A program made the position numbers and the translations under genes. A stretch of 43,028 nucleotides of DNA. Source: Streptomyces fuscigenes. Its GTDB lineage: Bacteria; Actinomycetota; Actinomycetes; Streptomycetales; Streptomycetaceae. This document shows positions 30,607 through 38,602 of this stretch, one piece after another. The stretch spans positions 1 to 43,028 of the forward strand of contig NZ_JAKGCV010000010.1 of NCBI RefSeq assembly GCF_021556455.1, written 5' to 3'. Each line of letters begins with the position of its first letter. Position 1 is the first letter of the stretch. A model generated the notes under the pieces. It did not search any database, was not told the origin of the DNA, and saw only the letters and a list, made by a program, of their open reading frames with translations.

Positions 30607-31307
30607 CAGGAGGCCATGCAGAACTCGCCGGCCACCGGGATGTACGTGGTGTCCGGCTCCGGCGGAGCGATGGAGGTGATGAACGTCCGGCGGTGGCAGG
30701 TGGAACCGAGCGGGGTGAGCATCTGTCCCGGCGTGCCGGCGGCGTCCACGGCCTGGACGTCGTAGGGGCCGACGCCCCACTTTCCGCCCGCCTTCGTGGA
30801 GCCGGTGAGCTCCAGGTTGACGGCCTCGTTGGCGAGCTCCAGGTCTCCCAGGAGGCCGCCGGTGACCCACGGCAGGAGGAAGTACACCCACGCGCCCTGC
30901 GCGTTCGGGTCGTCACACACGTCGTCCCCGAGGACGTCCGTCCAGACCTCCAGCGCGAAGCCGGTGTTGCACGGGATGGAGCAGGAGTCGAAGCCGATCG
31001 GCTTGTTGTCGTAGCCGAAGTAGACCGGGCTCCCGGTCATGATCTCGATCATCTCGGGCGAGGCCTGGAAGAACGTGAACGTGAGGTCGTACCCGTTGAG
31101 CGTCGGGCAGCCCTTCTTGAACCCGCACTGGCGCCCGTTGGCGGCGGTGAACGTGACGTCCGTGCCGTCGTCGGTGTTGGCCTCCATCTCCACGGAGGCG
31201 AAGCAGTCGGTGACGTAGGAGGCATCGTCGCCGCAGACGGGGCGGCCGCAGCCGTCCACGCGCGTGAGCCGGACGGTGGCCGCGTTGGAAATGAGGGGAG
31301 CTGCCAT
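30606..31307 (-). CDS. Major tail protein (tail tube)
   Basis: A 233-residue protein in the tail tube position, just before the connector genes and chaperones. It begins MAAPLISNAATVRLTRVDGCGRPVC, with the tube-protein pattern ASVEMEANTDDGTDVTFTAANGRQC, LNGYDLTFTFFQASPEMIEIMTGSPVYF and WVYFLLPWVTGGLLGDLELANEAVNLELTG. Ten cysteines occur, more than usual. It forms the stacked rings of the non-contractile tail. ATG at 31307 with GGAGG upstream and two start-associated elements. High expression is expected, consistent with its own promoter-like region. Confidence 0.85.
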   Translation of the reverse strand: MAAPLISNAATVRLTRVDGCGRPVCGDDASYVTDCFASVEMEANTDDGTDVTFTAANGRQCGFKKGCPTLNGYDLTFTFFQASPEMIEIMTGSPVYFGYDNKPIGFDSCSIPCNTGFALEVWTDVLGDDVCDDPNAQGAWVYFLLPWVTGGLLGDLELANEAVNLELTGSTKAGGKWGVGPYDVQAVDAAGTPGQMLTPLGSTCHRRTFITSIAPPEPDTTYIPVAGEFCMAS

Positions 31308-31334
31308 GGTGGCCCTCCAACAGGGAGTTGGACG

Positions 31335-31433
31335 GCTCGGCCCATAACCAGCAGCAAGGGGGGACGCTGTGCGTCTCAGCCCGGCCCAGAACCAGCAGCT
31401 ACCAGGAGTCTAGCCGGGCGGCCCCGGCGTCAA
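31335..31433 (-). promoter_or_regulatory. Two start-associated elements and a possible promoter, major tail gene
   Basis: Minus strand CTGGTTCTGGGCCGGGC (31379-31395) and CTGGTTATGGGCCGAGC (31335-31351), the nearer 28 nt before the ATG. TAGACTC begins 11 nt upstream of the outer copy (TAGACT 31407-31412), and TTGACG lies 15 bp further upstream (31428-31433) as a possible -35, giving the best promoter-like pair among the six sites. Confidence 0.65.
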
Positions 31434-31744
31434 GCGGCTGTTGCGTGGGCATGGACGGTGACGCCCGGGGCCGCCGCGCCCACGGCCAGGACCCCGAGCC
31501 CGAGGAGGGTGATACCGGCCGAGGCCTGGACGTTCACCGTGGTGGCCGCCGTGGTGTTCGCCGTGATGGCGTACGACCGGAAGCCGGCAGTGCCCTGGAG
31601 CCCTACGGTGACCACCGGCGGGGCGGTGAACCGACCGGGCGGCCAGGTGAACGTCACGTTCCCCGAGCCGTCCGTGACGCCGGTCGCGCGCTCCACGACC
31701 CCCCGGACGGGCGGGGTGTAGGCGCCGCTGGTCCCCGCCGTCAC
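31430..31744 (-). CDS. Small virion protein, 104 residues
   Basis: A beta-rich protein beginning VTAGTSGAYTPPVRGVVERA. The opening GTSGAYT matches the start of the 148-residue protein at 38139-38585 (SGTSGAYTVPRTYDSG), so the two probably share an attachment peptide. The rest (FTWPPGRFTAPPVVTVGLQG and AITANTTAATTVNVQASAG) looks like the C-terminal beta domain of a decoration or fibre protein. GTG at 31744, 2 nt after the upstream stop, has GGGAGG in front. Confidence 0.65.
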   Translation of the reverse strand: MTAGTSGAYTPPVRGVVERATGVTDGSGNVTFTWPPGRFTAPPVVTVGLQGTAGFRSYAITANTTAATTVNVQASAGITLLGLGVLAVGAAAPGVTVHAHATAA

Positions 31745-31746
31745 GG

Positions 31747-32214
31747 CTACGCCTCCCGGGTGCTGGAGACGATCAGGTCGTCGCCGTCCGCGGCGGTGAA
31801 CGTGAAGGCGTCGGCCAGGGTCTCCGCGAGGTCCCCGCCGCGGTGAACGCCCCAGGAGAGCGACGTCCCCGGCAGGAGCGCGACCGGCGTCCCCGCGCCG
31901 ATGGTGAGGGTCGGCTCCCCCGCGTAGACGGCCACGGTCACGGACCGGGCCCCGGCCGGGATGGTGAGCGTGCCGGCTCCGGTCTGCCGCTGAACCGTGG
32001 AGGCGATCTCCGGACTGGAGACGGGGGCGCCGCACCGCACCACGGCGCCGGTCGGCGTGTACGGCGTGACGCCGTCCAGGGCGGTGTCCGTGACGGCCGG
32101 CGCGCCGCTCCGGCCGGAGGCGTAGCGGCGAAGGAACTGCCCTGCGTCATCGCATAGGACCTCGTACTCCGCGTCTGTCGACGGGACGGCCACGGACGCG
32201 GTGGTACCGGACAT
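31747..32214 (-). CDS. Modular virion protein with one CD...FLR module, 155 residues
   Basis: A compact member of a paralogous set. Residues about 15-60 are one module, YEVLCDDAGQFLRRYASG, then VTDTALDGVTPYTPTGAVVRC, the unit repeated seven times in the 1930-residue protein. From about 70 the protein has the beta C-terminal domain (LTIPAGARSVTVAVYAGEP...LLPGTSLSWGVHRGGDL) also found at the end of that protein and of 38603-39337. It starts at ATG 32214, with GAGGAG upstream, just beyond a strong terminator that separates it from the giant gene. Confidence 0.7.
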   Translation of the reverse strand: MSGTTASVAVPSTDAEYEVLCDDAGQFLRRYASGRSGAPAVTDTALDGVTPYTPTGAVVRCGAPVSSPEIASTVQRQTGAGTLTIPAGARSVTVAVYAGEPTLTIGAGTPVALLPGTSLSWGVHRGGDLAETLADAFTFTAADGDDLIVSSTREA

Positions 32215-32230
32215 GAGGACTCCTCAGCTC

Positions 32231-32271
32231 AAAAAAAGGGGGGCCGGGCCCGCCGTGGTGGCGGGCCCGGC
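32231..32271 (-). terminator. Strong Rho-independent terminator after the giant virion gene
   Basis: On the minus strand a perfect 11-bp stem CCGGGCCCGCC / GGCGGGCCCGG (extendable by one pair) with a 5-nt loop is followed by six C and TTTTTTT. It starts 14 nt past the stop at 32285. It is the only classic T-tract terminator I see inside the structural operon. Confidence 0.85.
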
Positions 32272-32284
32272 ATCCGCGGGGCGG

Positions 32285-35200
32285 TCAGCCGGTGCGGGTC
32301 CACGCCACGGTGATCACGCCGTCCACCGCGTCCACGGTGAGCGGCCCGGTGAGCGCGGCGTCCGCCTCCTTGGTGACGGACCAGGACACCGACTCTCCTT
32401 CGAAGAGGGTGGAGGCACCGTCCGCCGTGGTGACCAGTCCGTCCCCGGTGTGCGCGGAGAGCGTGACGGAGCGGAGGCCGGCCACCGTGGAGGCGTCCCA
32501 CGACTCCCCGGCGGCGAGCTCAATGCGGTGCGCCTGGACGGAGACCACCGGCTCCGCGCCGACCGTGTCGCACGCGACCGGCGCCACGGGCGTGTACGGG
32601 GCCGCCAGGTCCTCCGTGTAGGTGCCCACGGCGGTGAGGACGCCCTCGCAGTCCACCGCCAGGAGCTCCACGTACCCGGCGTCCGCGACGCCGTCCCCGT
32701 CCGTGTCATCGCACCGGCACGCGGAGAGCACGATCCGCACGCAGTCCGGCTCACCGGGCCCGTCGCACACGCCGACCGTCCCGGTCACCACGTACGCGGT
32801 GATGCCGTCCAGCGCGGTGTCTGCCACGGTGGGCGCGAGCGTGCCCGGGGTGTACGTCAGCCGCCGCAGGAACGGGACGGTCGTCCCGTCCGCCGCGATG
32901 TCGCACAGCGCCAGCGTCTCGCCCGTCGGGCAGCACTGGGTGTCGCCCGGGGTGCCCGGGATGCACGTCACGGTCGCGTCGTCCGGGACGGGCTGGCCCG
33001 TCGCCGTGTCGACCACCGTGCCGTCCGGCTGCTTGGTCGCGTCCCACGGCACGGTGACCGCGGTGACCGCGCACAGCCGTTCCTTGTCGGACGCCGGGTC
33101 GGCGAAGTGGTCCGTCGTGAGCGTCAGCTCGACCGGCTCGGAGAACTCCAGCCGGAACCCGGTGTTCTGGTGCAGCCGGACCGCGAGGGTGTTGCCCGCC
33201 TGGTGCGACAGTCCGATGCCGCCCGTGTCGGTGAGCGTGATGTCGATGCCGTTGATCGTCGCCGTGCCGACGTACCCGTGCGCGGACATCGTGGGGTCGC
33301 CCGGCACGGTCGGCGTGAACGCCCCGAAGTCGAGGAGACCGCCCAGCGTCGGGCTGTCGAACGACAGGTTCGACACGGTCGACGCGTCGGTGTGGTACGT
33401 CCCTTCCCACGACGTGACCCGGTCCCCGTACGCGTAGCTCGGGTTCAGCGCGTCACCGACCCAGCAACCCGGGTAGGAGGCGTTCGCCATGTCGAAGCCG
33501 GTCGGCGTGTCCGGCAGCGTGTACGTGCACACCTCCGGCGTCCCCGACGAGCCTTCCGCGTCTGCCGCAGCCAACTCGCACGACACGACGTTCCCGGCGG
33601 TCGTGTACGGCGTCGACCCGTCGAGCCCGGTATCGGTGACCATGGCCACCAGGCCGTCACAGTCGTACGCCAGGTGCCGCACGAACGGCACCACCCCGTC
33701 CGGCGTCACGTCGCACAGCTCAAGCGCCTGGACGGGCCCACACGGCGCCGCGGGCGTGCCCGGGTCAGTGGTGACGGTCTGGCACTCGCCGACGTCCCCA
33801 GCGGCCGTGTACGGCGTCCCGTCGAGCAGCGTGTCCACGACCGACGTCACCGCGCCGGTGGTGCAGTCCGTGGTGATCTTCCGAAGGAACTGCTGGCCGC
33901 ACTGCGACGCCGGGACGTCCGCCGACCACTCGAAGCTGTCGACCGTCCACGACTTGCTACCGCCGTGGTACGTCTCCAAGTCCAGCGACACGACGATCTG
34001 GCCTGCCGCGAGCGCCGCGGCGTCGACCGGCGCCGTGACCGTCAGGATCTTGTCGTAGCCGACCGGCGCGGACGACACCACCGACACGTACGCGAGGCGG
34101 GTGCCCGTCGTGGCGTCCCATAGCCCGAGCCGGCCGTCTCCGTTCACCCCGGCCACGGGCCCGTCCAGGTGGACGTGCACCGACGCCGTCAAATTCACGG
34201 TGCCGGTCGCGCCGGCCGCCCCTGCCGCGAGCGTGGCCGCGACCGCCCGGTGAGAGTTCGACCCGTGGTCACAGGCCGGGTCCGGCCCCAGGACCAGCGA
34301 CCCGCCGGCCCACAGCGGCGCGCCTTGGCCCGCGGTGGTGTTGAAGCACCAGTTCGGCGGCGTCGGCCCGTTGCCCCAGTTGTTGTACGGCAGCACGTCC
34401 GTGTCGGTCGCGGTCGCGGTCCCGCCGGACGTGCAATCCGGGTCGACGTCGCACAGCAGGAACGTGGCCGCGTCCCGGCACGGCGTGGCCGAGTCGCACG
34501 GCACGATCGTGAAGCCGGCCGGGAGGGTGTTGTCGTAGCGGGTGCCGGTCGGGTCGAGGTAGTAGATCGTGGTGCCGTCGGGCTGGATGATCCGCGTCCA
34601 CTCCTGGAGCGCAGTCGGGTCCGAGGTCGGCGCGACGCACAGCTGCTGCACGGTCGGCCCGCCCTCGCCGCTGCCCGCGTCGCCGCCGGCGCACCCGCAG
34701 CACCCTTCGGGCTTGAGGGACACCGCGGCGAAACTGAGCGTCGAGCACGAGACCCCTCCGCCGGTGTTGTTCACCCGGTAGGCGATCTGGTCCGGCGGCC
34801 CGTCGTAGTACATCTCCCCGGTGCCGTTGGACGCGGTCGGCAGGATCGTCGACCCGGAGAAGTACGCGGTGCCGCCGAGCCGGTCCGGGCGCGGCGAAAG
34901 GTTCACGACCGGCTCGAACGCATCGAAGTCGAGCAGGTCGATCCGCAGGTAGGTCGCGTGCTCCTTGAGCACGTCGTCCGGGGTGAAGAGGTAGTTCGAC
35001 GCGTTGCTGACGGAGTAGTTCGGCGGGGTGTTCGGGCACGTCGCGTTCAGCGGGTTCGTGACCGCGACCTTGACCGTGCCGGTGATCGTCGGGTCGTCGT
35101 TCGGCGACAGGCTGTAGATCAGGCCCTTGGTCGGGTTGTCCGGGTCCGGGACGATCGACGTGACGTTCCACGGCACCTCAGTCAGCGCCGGGACCCCGCC

Positions 35201-38077
35201 GGCGCAGTCGACCGGGGTGACGGCCGTGTACGGGGTGACGCCGTCCATGGTGGTGTCCCGCGTCGACACGACCGCGCCCGTGCAGTCGAACACGATGGAC
35301 CGCAGGAACGGCGTCGCGCACCGCTTGCCGTCGTCGTCCGCCGGAACGTCCGGGTTCATGTCGCACAGCCGCACCACTTCGACCGTGGCCGCGCAGCCGG
35401 GCATGTCGCCCGCGGCCGCCGTGGCCGGGCACGGGCCGACCGGTTCGGTCGGCGTGTAGGGCTGGCCGTCGTAGTCGGTGTCCAGCACGTCCACCAGCTC
35501 GCCCGTGGCGCAGTCCCGGCGGATCGTCCGCAGGAAGCGGGTGCCGCACCCGTCTGTGTCGCCTTCGAGGGAGATCGTCAGGTCGGACGCGAGCCACGCC
35601 TTGAGCCCGGTGTGCTTGGTCTCCAGATCCATTTCGACCGCGACGAGCCCGGCCACCAGGTCATCCCGGGACACGGGCGCGGACACGGCGAGGGTCTTGG
35701 TCGTGCCGACCGGGGTCTCGGTGCTCTGTGCCGTCGCCAAACTCGTAGTGCCGTTCCACAGAGCCAGGCGCCCGTCGACACCGTTCCCGGCCGCAGGGCC
35801 GTTGTTCGTGAGCGTGACGCCCACGGTCAGCGTCAGCGTGTCGGGCCACTGGCCGCACGGCGGTTCCGCGTCCGCAGGAAGCGACAGGACCGCCGCGGTG
35901 TAGCGGTGCGTCGGGTCCGCCGTCGTCTCGCCGCCGGCCGGGCCGTCCACGGTCAGCGACCCGCCCGCCCAAAACGGCGCCGGGTCCGCGAGGACGACCA
36001 GCTTGTTCACGCCGTCACCGGTCTGGAAGTACGGCGTGGGGTCCGTCGCTGCCCGCGCCACCAAAGCGCCGGAGTCGACCGGAGCGGAGTCGCACAGCTC
36101 GACCGTCGTGGACGCGGCGCACGGCGCCCCGGTGCACGTGCCGACGTCGCCGGACGGGACGTACGTGCTGGTTCCGTCCATGCCGGTGTCGGTGACCGTG
36201 TCGGGCGCGCCGTCAGCGGTGTACGTGACGTGCCTCAGGAACGGGGTGACCGTGCCGTCCGTGGCGGTGTCGCACAGTTCGACCGTCGAGCCCGTTCCTG
36301 AGGGTTCGGGCGCGGCAGGCTGGCACACCTCGACCAGCCCGACCGGCGTGTACGGGCCCGAGCCGTTCAGCAGCGTGTCCGCCGTCGAGATCACCGCGCC
36401 GTCGCAGTCGCGGCACACGGTGCGCAGGAACGGCCCGCCGAGCGTGACGTCGACCGCGCCGAAGATCCAGCTCCCGAAGACCTTGCAGGCGGTCATGAGG
36501 ACCTTGGTGCCCAAGTACTTCAGACCGAAGCTGGACACCCCGCTCACGCGGAACCGGGCGGTGCTCTCGCGGGTGGGCGCGGTGACCGGCGGGCAGCCCG
36601 TGACCGTGGAGTCCACCGACAGCACCGACGTGGCCCGGTCGTAGGTGTATCCGGCCGGGAGCTGGAGCGGCACCGCCCCGGCGGGAAGCTGGACCGTGTT
36701 CTGCCCTGGGGTCGTGTCGGTGGAGTAGCTGAGCCCGACACTGAACTCCGCCGTGACGGGCTGGTCGAAGGTGTAGGTCGTCAGCGGCACCGACGGGTTC
36801 GGGAACAGCGCCAGACCCCACCACGCGTCACCGCCGGACTGGCGGGTCGGCGCGAACGCGGAAGGAGCGGTGACGGCCCAGCTCACGCCGTTCGCCAACC
36901 GGCCCGACGCCGCGGTACCGGTGATCGTGGCCGGCGGGTTCACGTCGGTGTCGCACAGCACGACCGTGGAACAGTCCCGGCACGAGTCCGGCGGCGGGCA
37001 CACGGCCAGGTGCGCGCCGCCCGGCACCGCGACCGGTGACCCGTCCACGGCGTCCACGTAGCGCACGCCGGCGCGCTCACCGGTGGCCTGGTCGTACACC
37101 ACCTCCGCCAACACGTTCTGGAGCGTGTGGCCGCTGGCGTCATCGATCACACATAGCGGGACGGGCGCCACCTCGAGCGCGTGGGCGGGCTCGCCGGGCG
37201 ACTCGTCGGAGAGCTCCCCCGCGCACACGGCCGCCGGGGCCACGGGCGTGTACGGCTGGTCGAAGTCACCCTCCGCCCACGTGCCGAGGAGGACCGGAGC
37301 AGCGCCCGGAATGCACGGGTCGATGGCCCAGAGCTCCGTGTACGGGACCTCCCCGAGGCCGTCCCCGTCCGGGTCGTCACAGCCGCAGCGCTCCACGATC
37401 TGGGGCGCGCACACCCGCTCCGGCTCGCCGGGGGACTCATCCCCGGAGGTGGGGGTGCAGTCGACGGGCGCGGCCGGGATGTACGGCTGGTCGAAGTCGC
37501 CGTCACGGTAGGTGCCCACGAGGAGGGGGGCGGTGGCGCCGCTGGTGTCGACGGACCAGAGCTCCACGTACTGGACGTCTCCGACGCCGTCCCCGGTGGT
37601 GTCATCGCAGCCGCAGCGCTCCACGATCTGGCGCGCCGGTGCCGGCTCTCCGGGGGACTCGTCGTCCCCGGCCTGGCAGACGGTGAGCGCGCCGGTGAGG
37701 GCGTAGGTGGCGCCGGTGGCCGCGTCGACCAGGCGGACGGAGTCGATGGCCCCTGCGTCGTCGTAGTGGTACTCCACGAGGACCAGGCCGTGGACCGTGC
37801 CGTCCGGGGTGACGTCGCAGAACACGCCGGACACCTGGATGGAGCGGGAGTCGCCGCACGCGGCGGCGCCGGCCGGAGGCACGCCGGTGGTGAACGCCCC
37901 GGTGGAGAGGTTCATCCATCCGGTCTGCTGGGTGTTCCCGGAGCAGTCCCGTTCGAGGATGACCGCCAGTGGGGTCCCGTCCGGGAGACAGAGTCCCGTG
38001 GTCGCGATGGGCGTGGTCAAGGACGGGCAGTCCGCACCGCCGCCACACCCACAGCTGAAGTTTCCTCCGACTGGCAC
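32285..38077 (-). CDS. Giant modular Cys/Thr-rich virion protein, 1930 residues
   Basis: The longest gene here. The N terminus (about 1-70) shares a pattern (CLPDGTPL...GW-x-N-x-x-TG-x-F-T-x-G) with the 39463-40017 product. Two CGCDD-x-x-GDG modules with a D-x-D-x-D-G calcium-loop-like motif follow (about 150-270), joined by DESPGEP linkers. Then come seven copies of a module with core (E/V)LCD...FLR...DT-x-(L/M)DG-x-x-PY-x-x-x-G-x-V-x-x-C, three of which hold long inserted domains between CD and FLR. A third CGCDD-like module and a beta C-terminal domain (about 1840-1930) end the protein. GTG at 38077 has AAGGAG six bases upstream. No enzyme motif is seen. A surface fibre or decoration role is inferred. 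Confidence 0.75.
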   Translation of the reverse strand: MPVGGNFSCGCGGGADCPSLTTPIATTGLCLPDGTPLAVILERDCSGNTQQTGWMNLSTGAFTTGVPPAGAAACGDSRSIQVSGVFCDVTPDGTVHGLVLVEYHYDDAGAIDSVRLVDAATGATYALTGALTVCQAGDDESPGEPAPARQIVERCGCDDTTGDGVGDVQYVELWSVDTSGATAPLLVGTYRDGDFDQPYIPAAPVDCTPTSGDESPGEPERVCAPQIVERCGCDDPDGDGLGEVPYTELWAIDPCIPGAAPVLLGTWAEGDFDQPYTPVAPAAVCAGELSDESPGEPAHALEVAPVPLCVIDDASGHTLQNVLAEVVYDQATGERAGVRYVDAVDGSPVAVPGGAHLAVCPPPDSCRDCSTVVLCDTDVNPPATITGTAASGRLANGVSWAVTAPSAFAPTRQSGGDAWWGLALFPNPSVPLTTYTFDQPVTAEFSVGLSYSTDTTPGQNTVQLPAGAVPLQLPAGYTYDRATSVLSVDSTVTGCPPVTAPTRESTARFRVSGVSSFGLKYLGTKVLMTACKVFGSWIFGAVDVTLGGPFLRTVCRDCDGAVISTADTLLNGSGPYTPVGLVEVCQPAAPEPSGTGSTVELCDTATDGTVTPFLRHVTYTADGAPDTVTDTGMDGTSTYVPSGDVGTCTGAPCAASTTVELCDSAPVDSGALVARAATDPTPYFQTGDGVNKLVVLADPAPFWAGGSLTVDGPAGGETTADPTHRYTAAVLSLPADAEPPCGQWPDTLTLTVGVTLTNNGPAAGNGVDGRLALWNGTTSLATAQSTETPVGTTKTLAVSAPVSRDDLVAGLVAVEMDLETKHTGLKAWLASDLTISLEGDTDGCGTRFLRTIRRDCATGELVDVLDTDYDGQPYTPTEPVGPCPATAAAGDMPGCAATVEVVRLCDMNPDVPADDDGKRCATPFLRSIVFDCTGAVVSTRDTTMDGVTPYTAVTPVDCAGGVPALTEVPWNVTSIVPDPDNPTKGLIYSLSPNDDPTITGTVKVAVTNPLNATCPNTPPNYSVSNASNYLFTPDDVLKEHATYLRIDLLDFDAFEPVVNLSPRPDRLGGTAYFSGSTILPTASNGTGEMYYDGPPDQIAYRVNNTGGGVSCSTLSFAAVSLKPEGCCGCAGGDAGSGEGGPTVQQLCVAPTSDPTALQEWTRIIQPDGTTIYYLDPTGTRYDNTLPAGFTIVPCDSATPCRDAATFLLCDVDPDCTSGGTATATDTDVLPYNNWGNGPTPPNWCFNTTAGQGAPLWAGGSLVLGPDPACDHGSNSHRAVAATLAAGAAGATGTVNLTASVHVHLDGPVAGVNGDGRLGLWDATTGTRLAYVSVVSSAPVGYDKILTVTAPVDAAALAAGQIVVSLDLETYHGGSKSWTVDSFEWSADVPASQCGQQFLRKITTDCTTGAVTSVVDTLLDGTPYTAAGDVGECQTVTTDPGTPAAPCGPVQALELCDVTPDGVVPFVRHLAYDCDGLVAMVTDTGLDGSTPYTTAGNVVSCELAAADAEGSSGTPEVCTYTLPDTPTGFDMANASYPGCWVGDALNPSYAYGDRVTSWEGTYHTDASTVSNLSFDSPTLGGLLDFGAFTPTVPGDPTMSAHGYVGTATINGIDITLTDTGGIGLSHQAGNTLAVRLHQNTGFRLEFSEPVELTLTTDHFADPASDKERLCAVTAVTVPWDATKQPDGTVVDTATGQPVPDDATVTCIPGTPGDTQCCPTGETLALCDIAADGTTVPFLRRLTYTPGTLAPTVADTALDGITAYVVTGTVGVCDGPGEPDCVRIVLSACRCDDTDGDGVADAGYVELLAVDCEGVLTAVGTYTEDLAAPYTPVAPVACDTVGAEPVVSVQAHRIELAAGESWDASTVAGLRSVTLSAHTGDGLVTTADGASTLFEGESVSWSVTKEADAALTGPLTVDAVDGVITVAWTRTG

Positions 38078-38138
38078 GTCAATCTCCTTGCGGTACAGCG
38101 GTGTTGGCGGGTTGGACGTGAGGGGGCGGGGGGACCGG

Positions 38139-38585
38139 TCAGGCGATGCGCTCGTAGCTGAGCCAGGTCTGGCCGCCGGGGTTGCTGACGATGCTGGCGC
38201 CGGTCTGTACGCCGGCCTGGTCCCCGCGCATGGCTTCCAGCCGAATTACGGTCGGCCCGTCCACGGCGACGCGCGCCGTGGCGGGTGCGGTGGTGTTCTG
38301 GCCCTGGTTCGCAGTGGCGCCGCTCAGCTGGTTCACGAGCCGGTTCGTCTGGGCGATGATCACCGAGTCCGTGGTGTTGAACAGGCGCGCGGACACGAAG
38401 CCGCCGCCGGCGACCGAGGCGCGGACCTCGGCCTCCACGCGGTATACGCCCGCGCCGGGCAACGTGATGTTGAGACCCACGCCGCTCCAGGTGTTGGCCG
38501 CGATCGGCAGCAGGTTGAACTCATCCGCCAACGTCCCGCTGTCGTACGTCCGGGGGACGGTGTAGGCGCCGCTGGTTCCGCTCAT
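38139..38585 (-). CDS. Beta-rich virion protein, 148 residues
   Basis: A TNF/C1q-like jelly-roll or fibre-head type protein. It starts MSGTSGAYTVPRTYDSGTLADEFNLL, followed by VGLNITLPGAGVYRVEAEVRASV, FVSARLFNTTDSVI and TVIRLEAMRGDQAGVQTG. Strand pattern and length suit a trimeric head domain. The N-terminal SGTSGAYT is shared with the 104-residue protein at 31430-31744, suggesting a common docking point. The genes on either side encode the modular proteins, so it probably caps or decorates the same structure. ATG at 38585 with GGGGAGAG upstream. Confidence 0.65.
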   Translation of the reverse strand: MSGTSGAYTVPRTYDSGTLADEFNLLPIAANTWSGVGLNITLPGAGVYRVEAEVRASVAGGGFVSARLFNTTDSVIIAQTNRLVNQLSGATANQGQNTTAPATARVAVDGPTVIRLEAMRGDQAGVQTGASIVSNPGGQTWLSYERIA

Positions 38586-38602
38586 GTCTCTCTCCCCGAG
38601 TC

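Noticed and set aside
34169..36301. 710-residue plus-strand open frame antisense to the giant virion gene, with others at 32201-34123 and 37181-38161
   Set aside because: The strand is fully occupied by a gene with clear repeated domains. The antisense frames are Arg/Val/Gly-rich with no recognisable motif, and arise from GC-rich third positions of the real gene.
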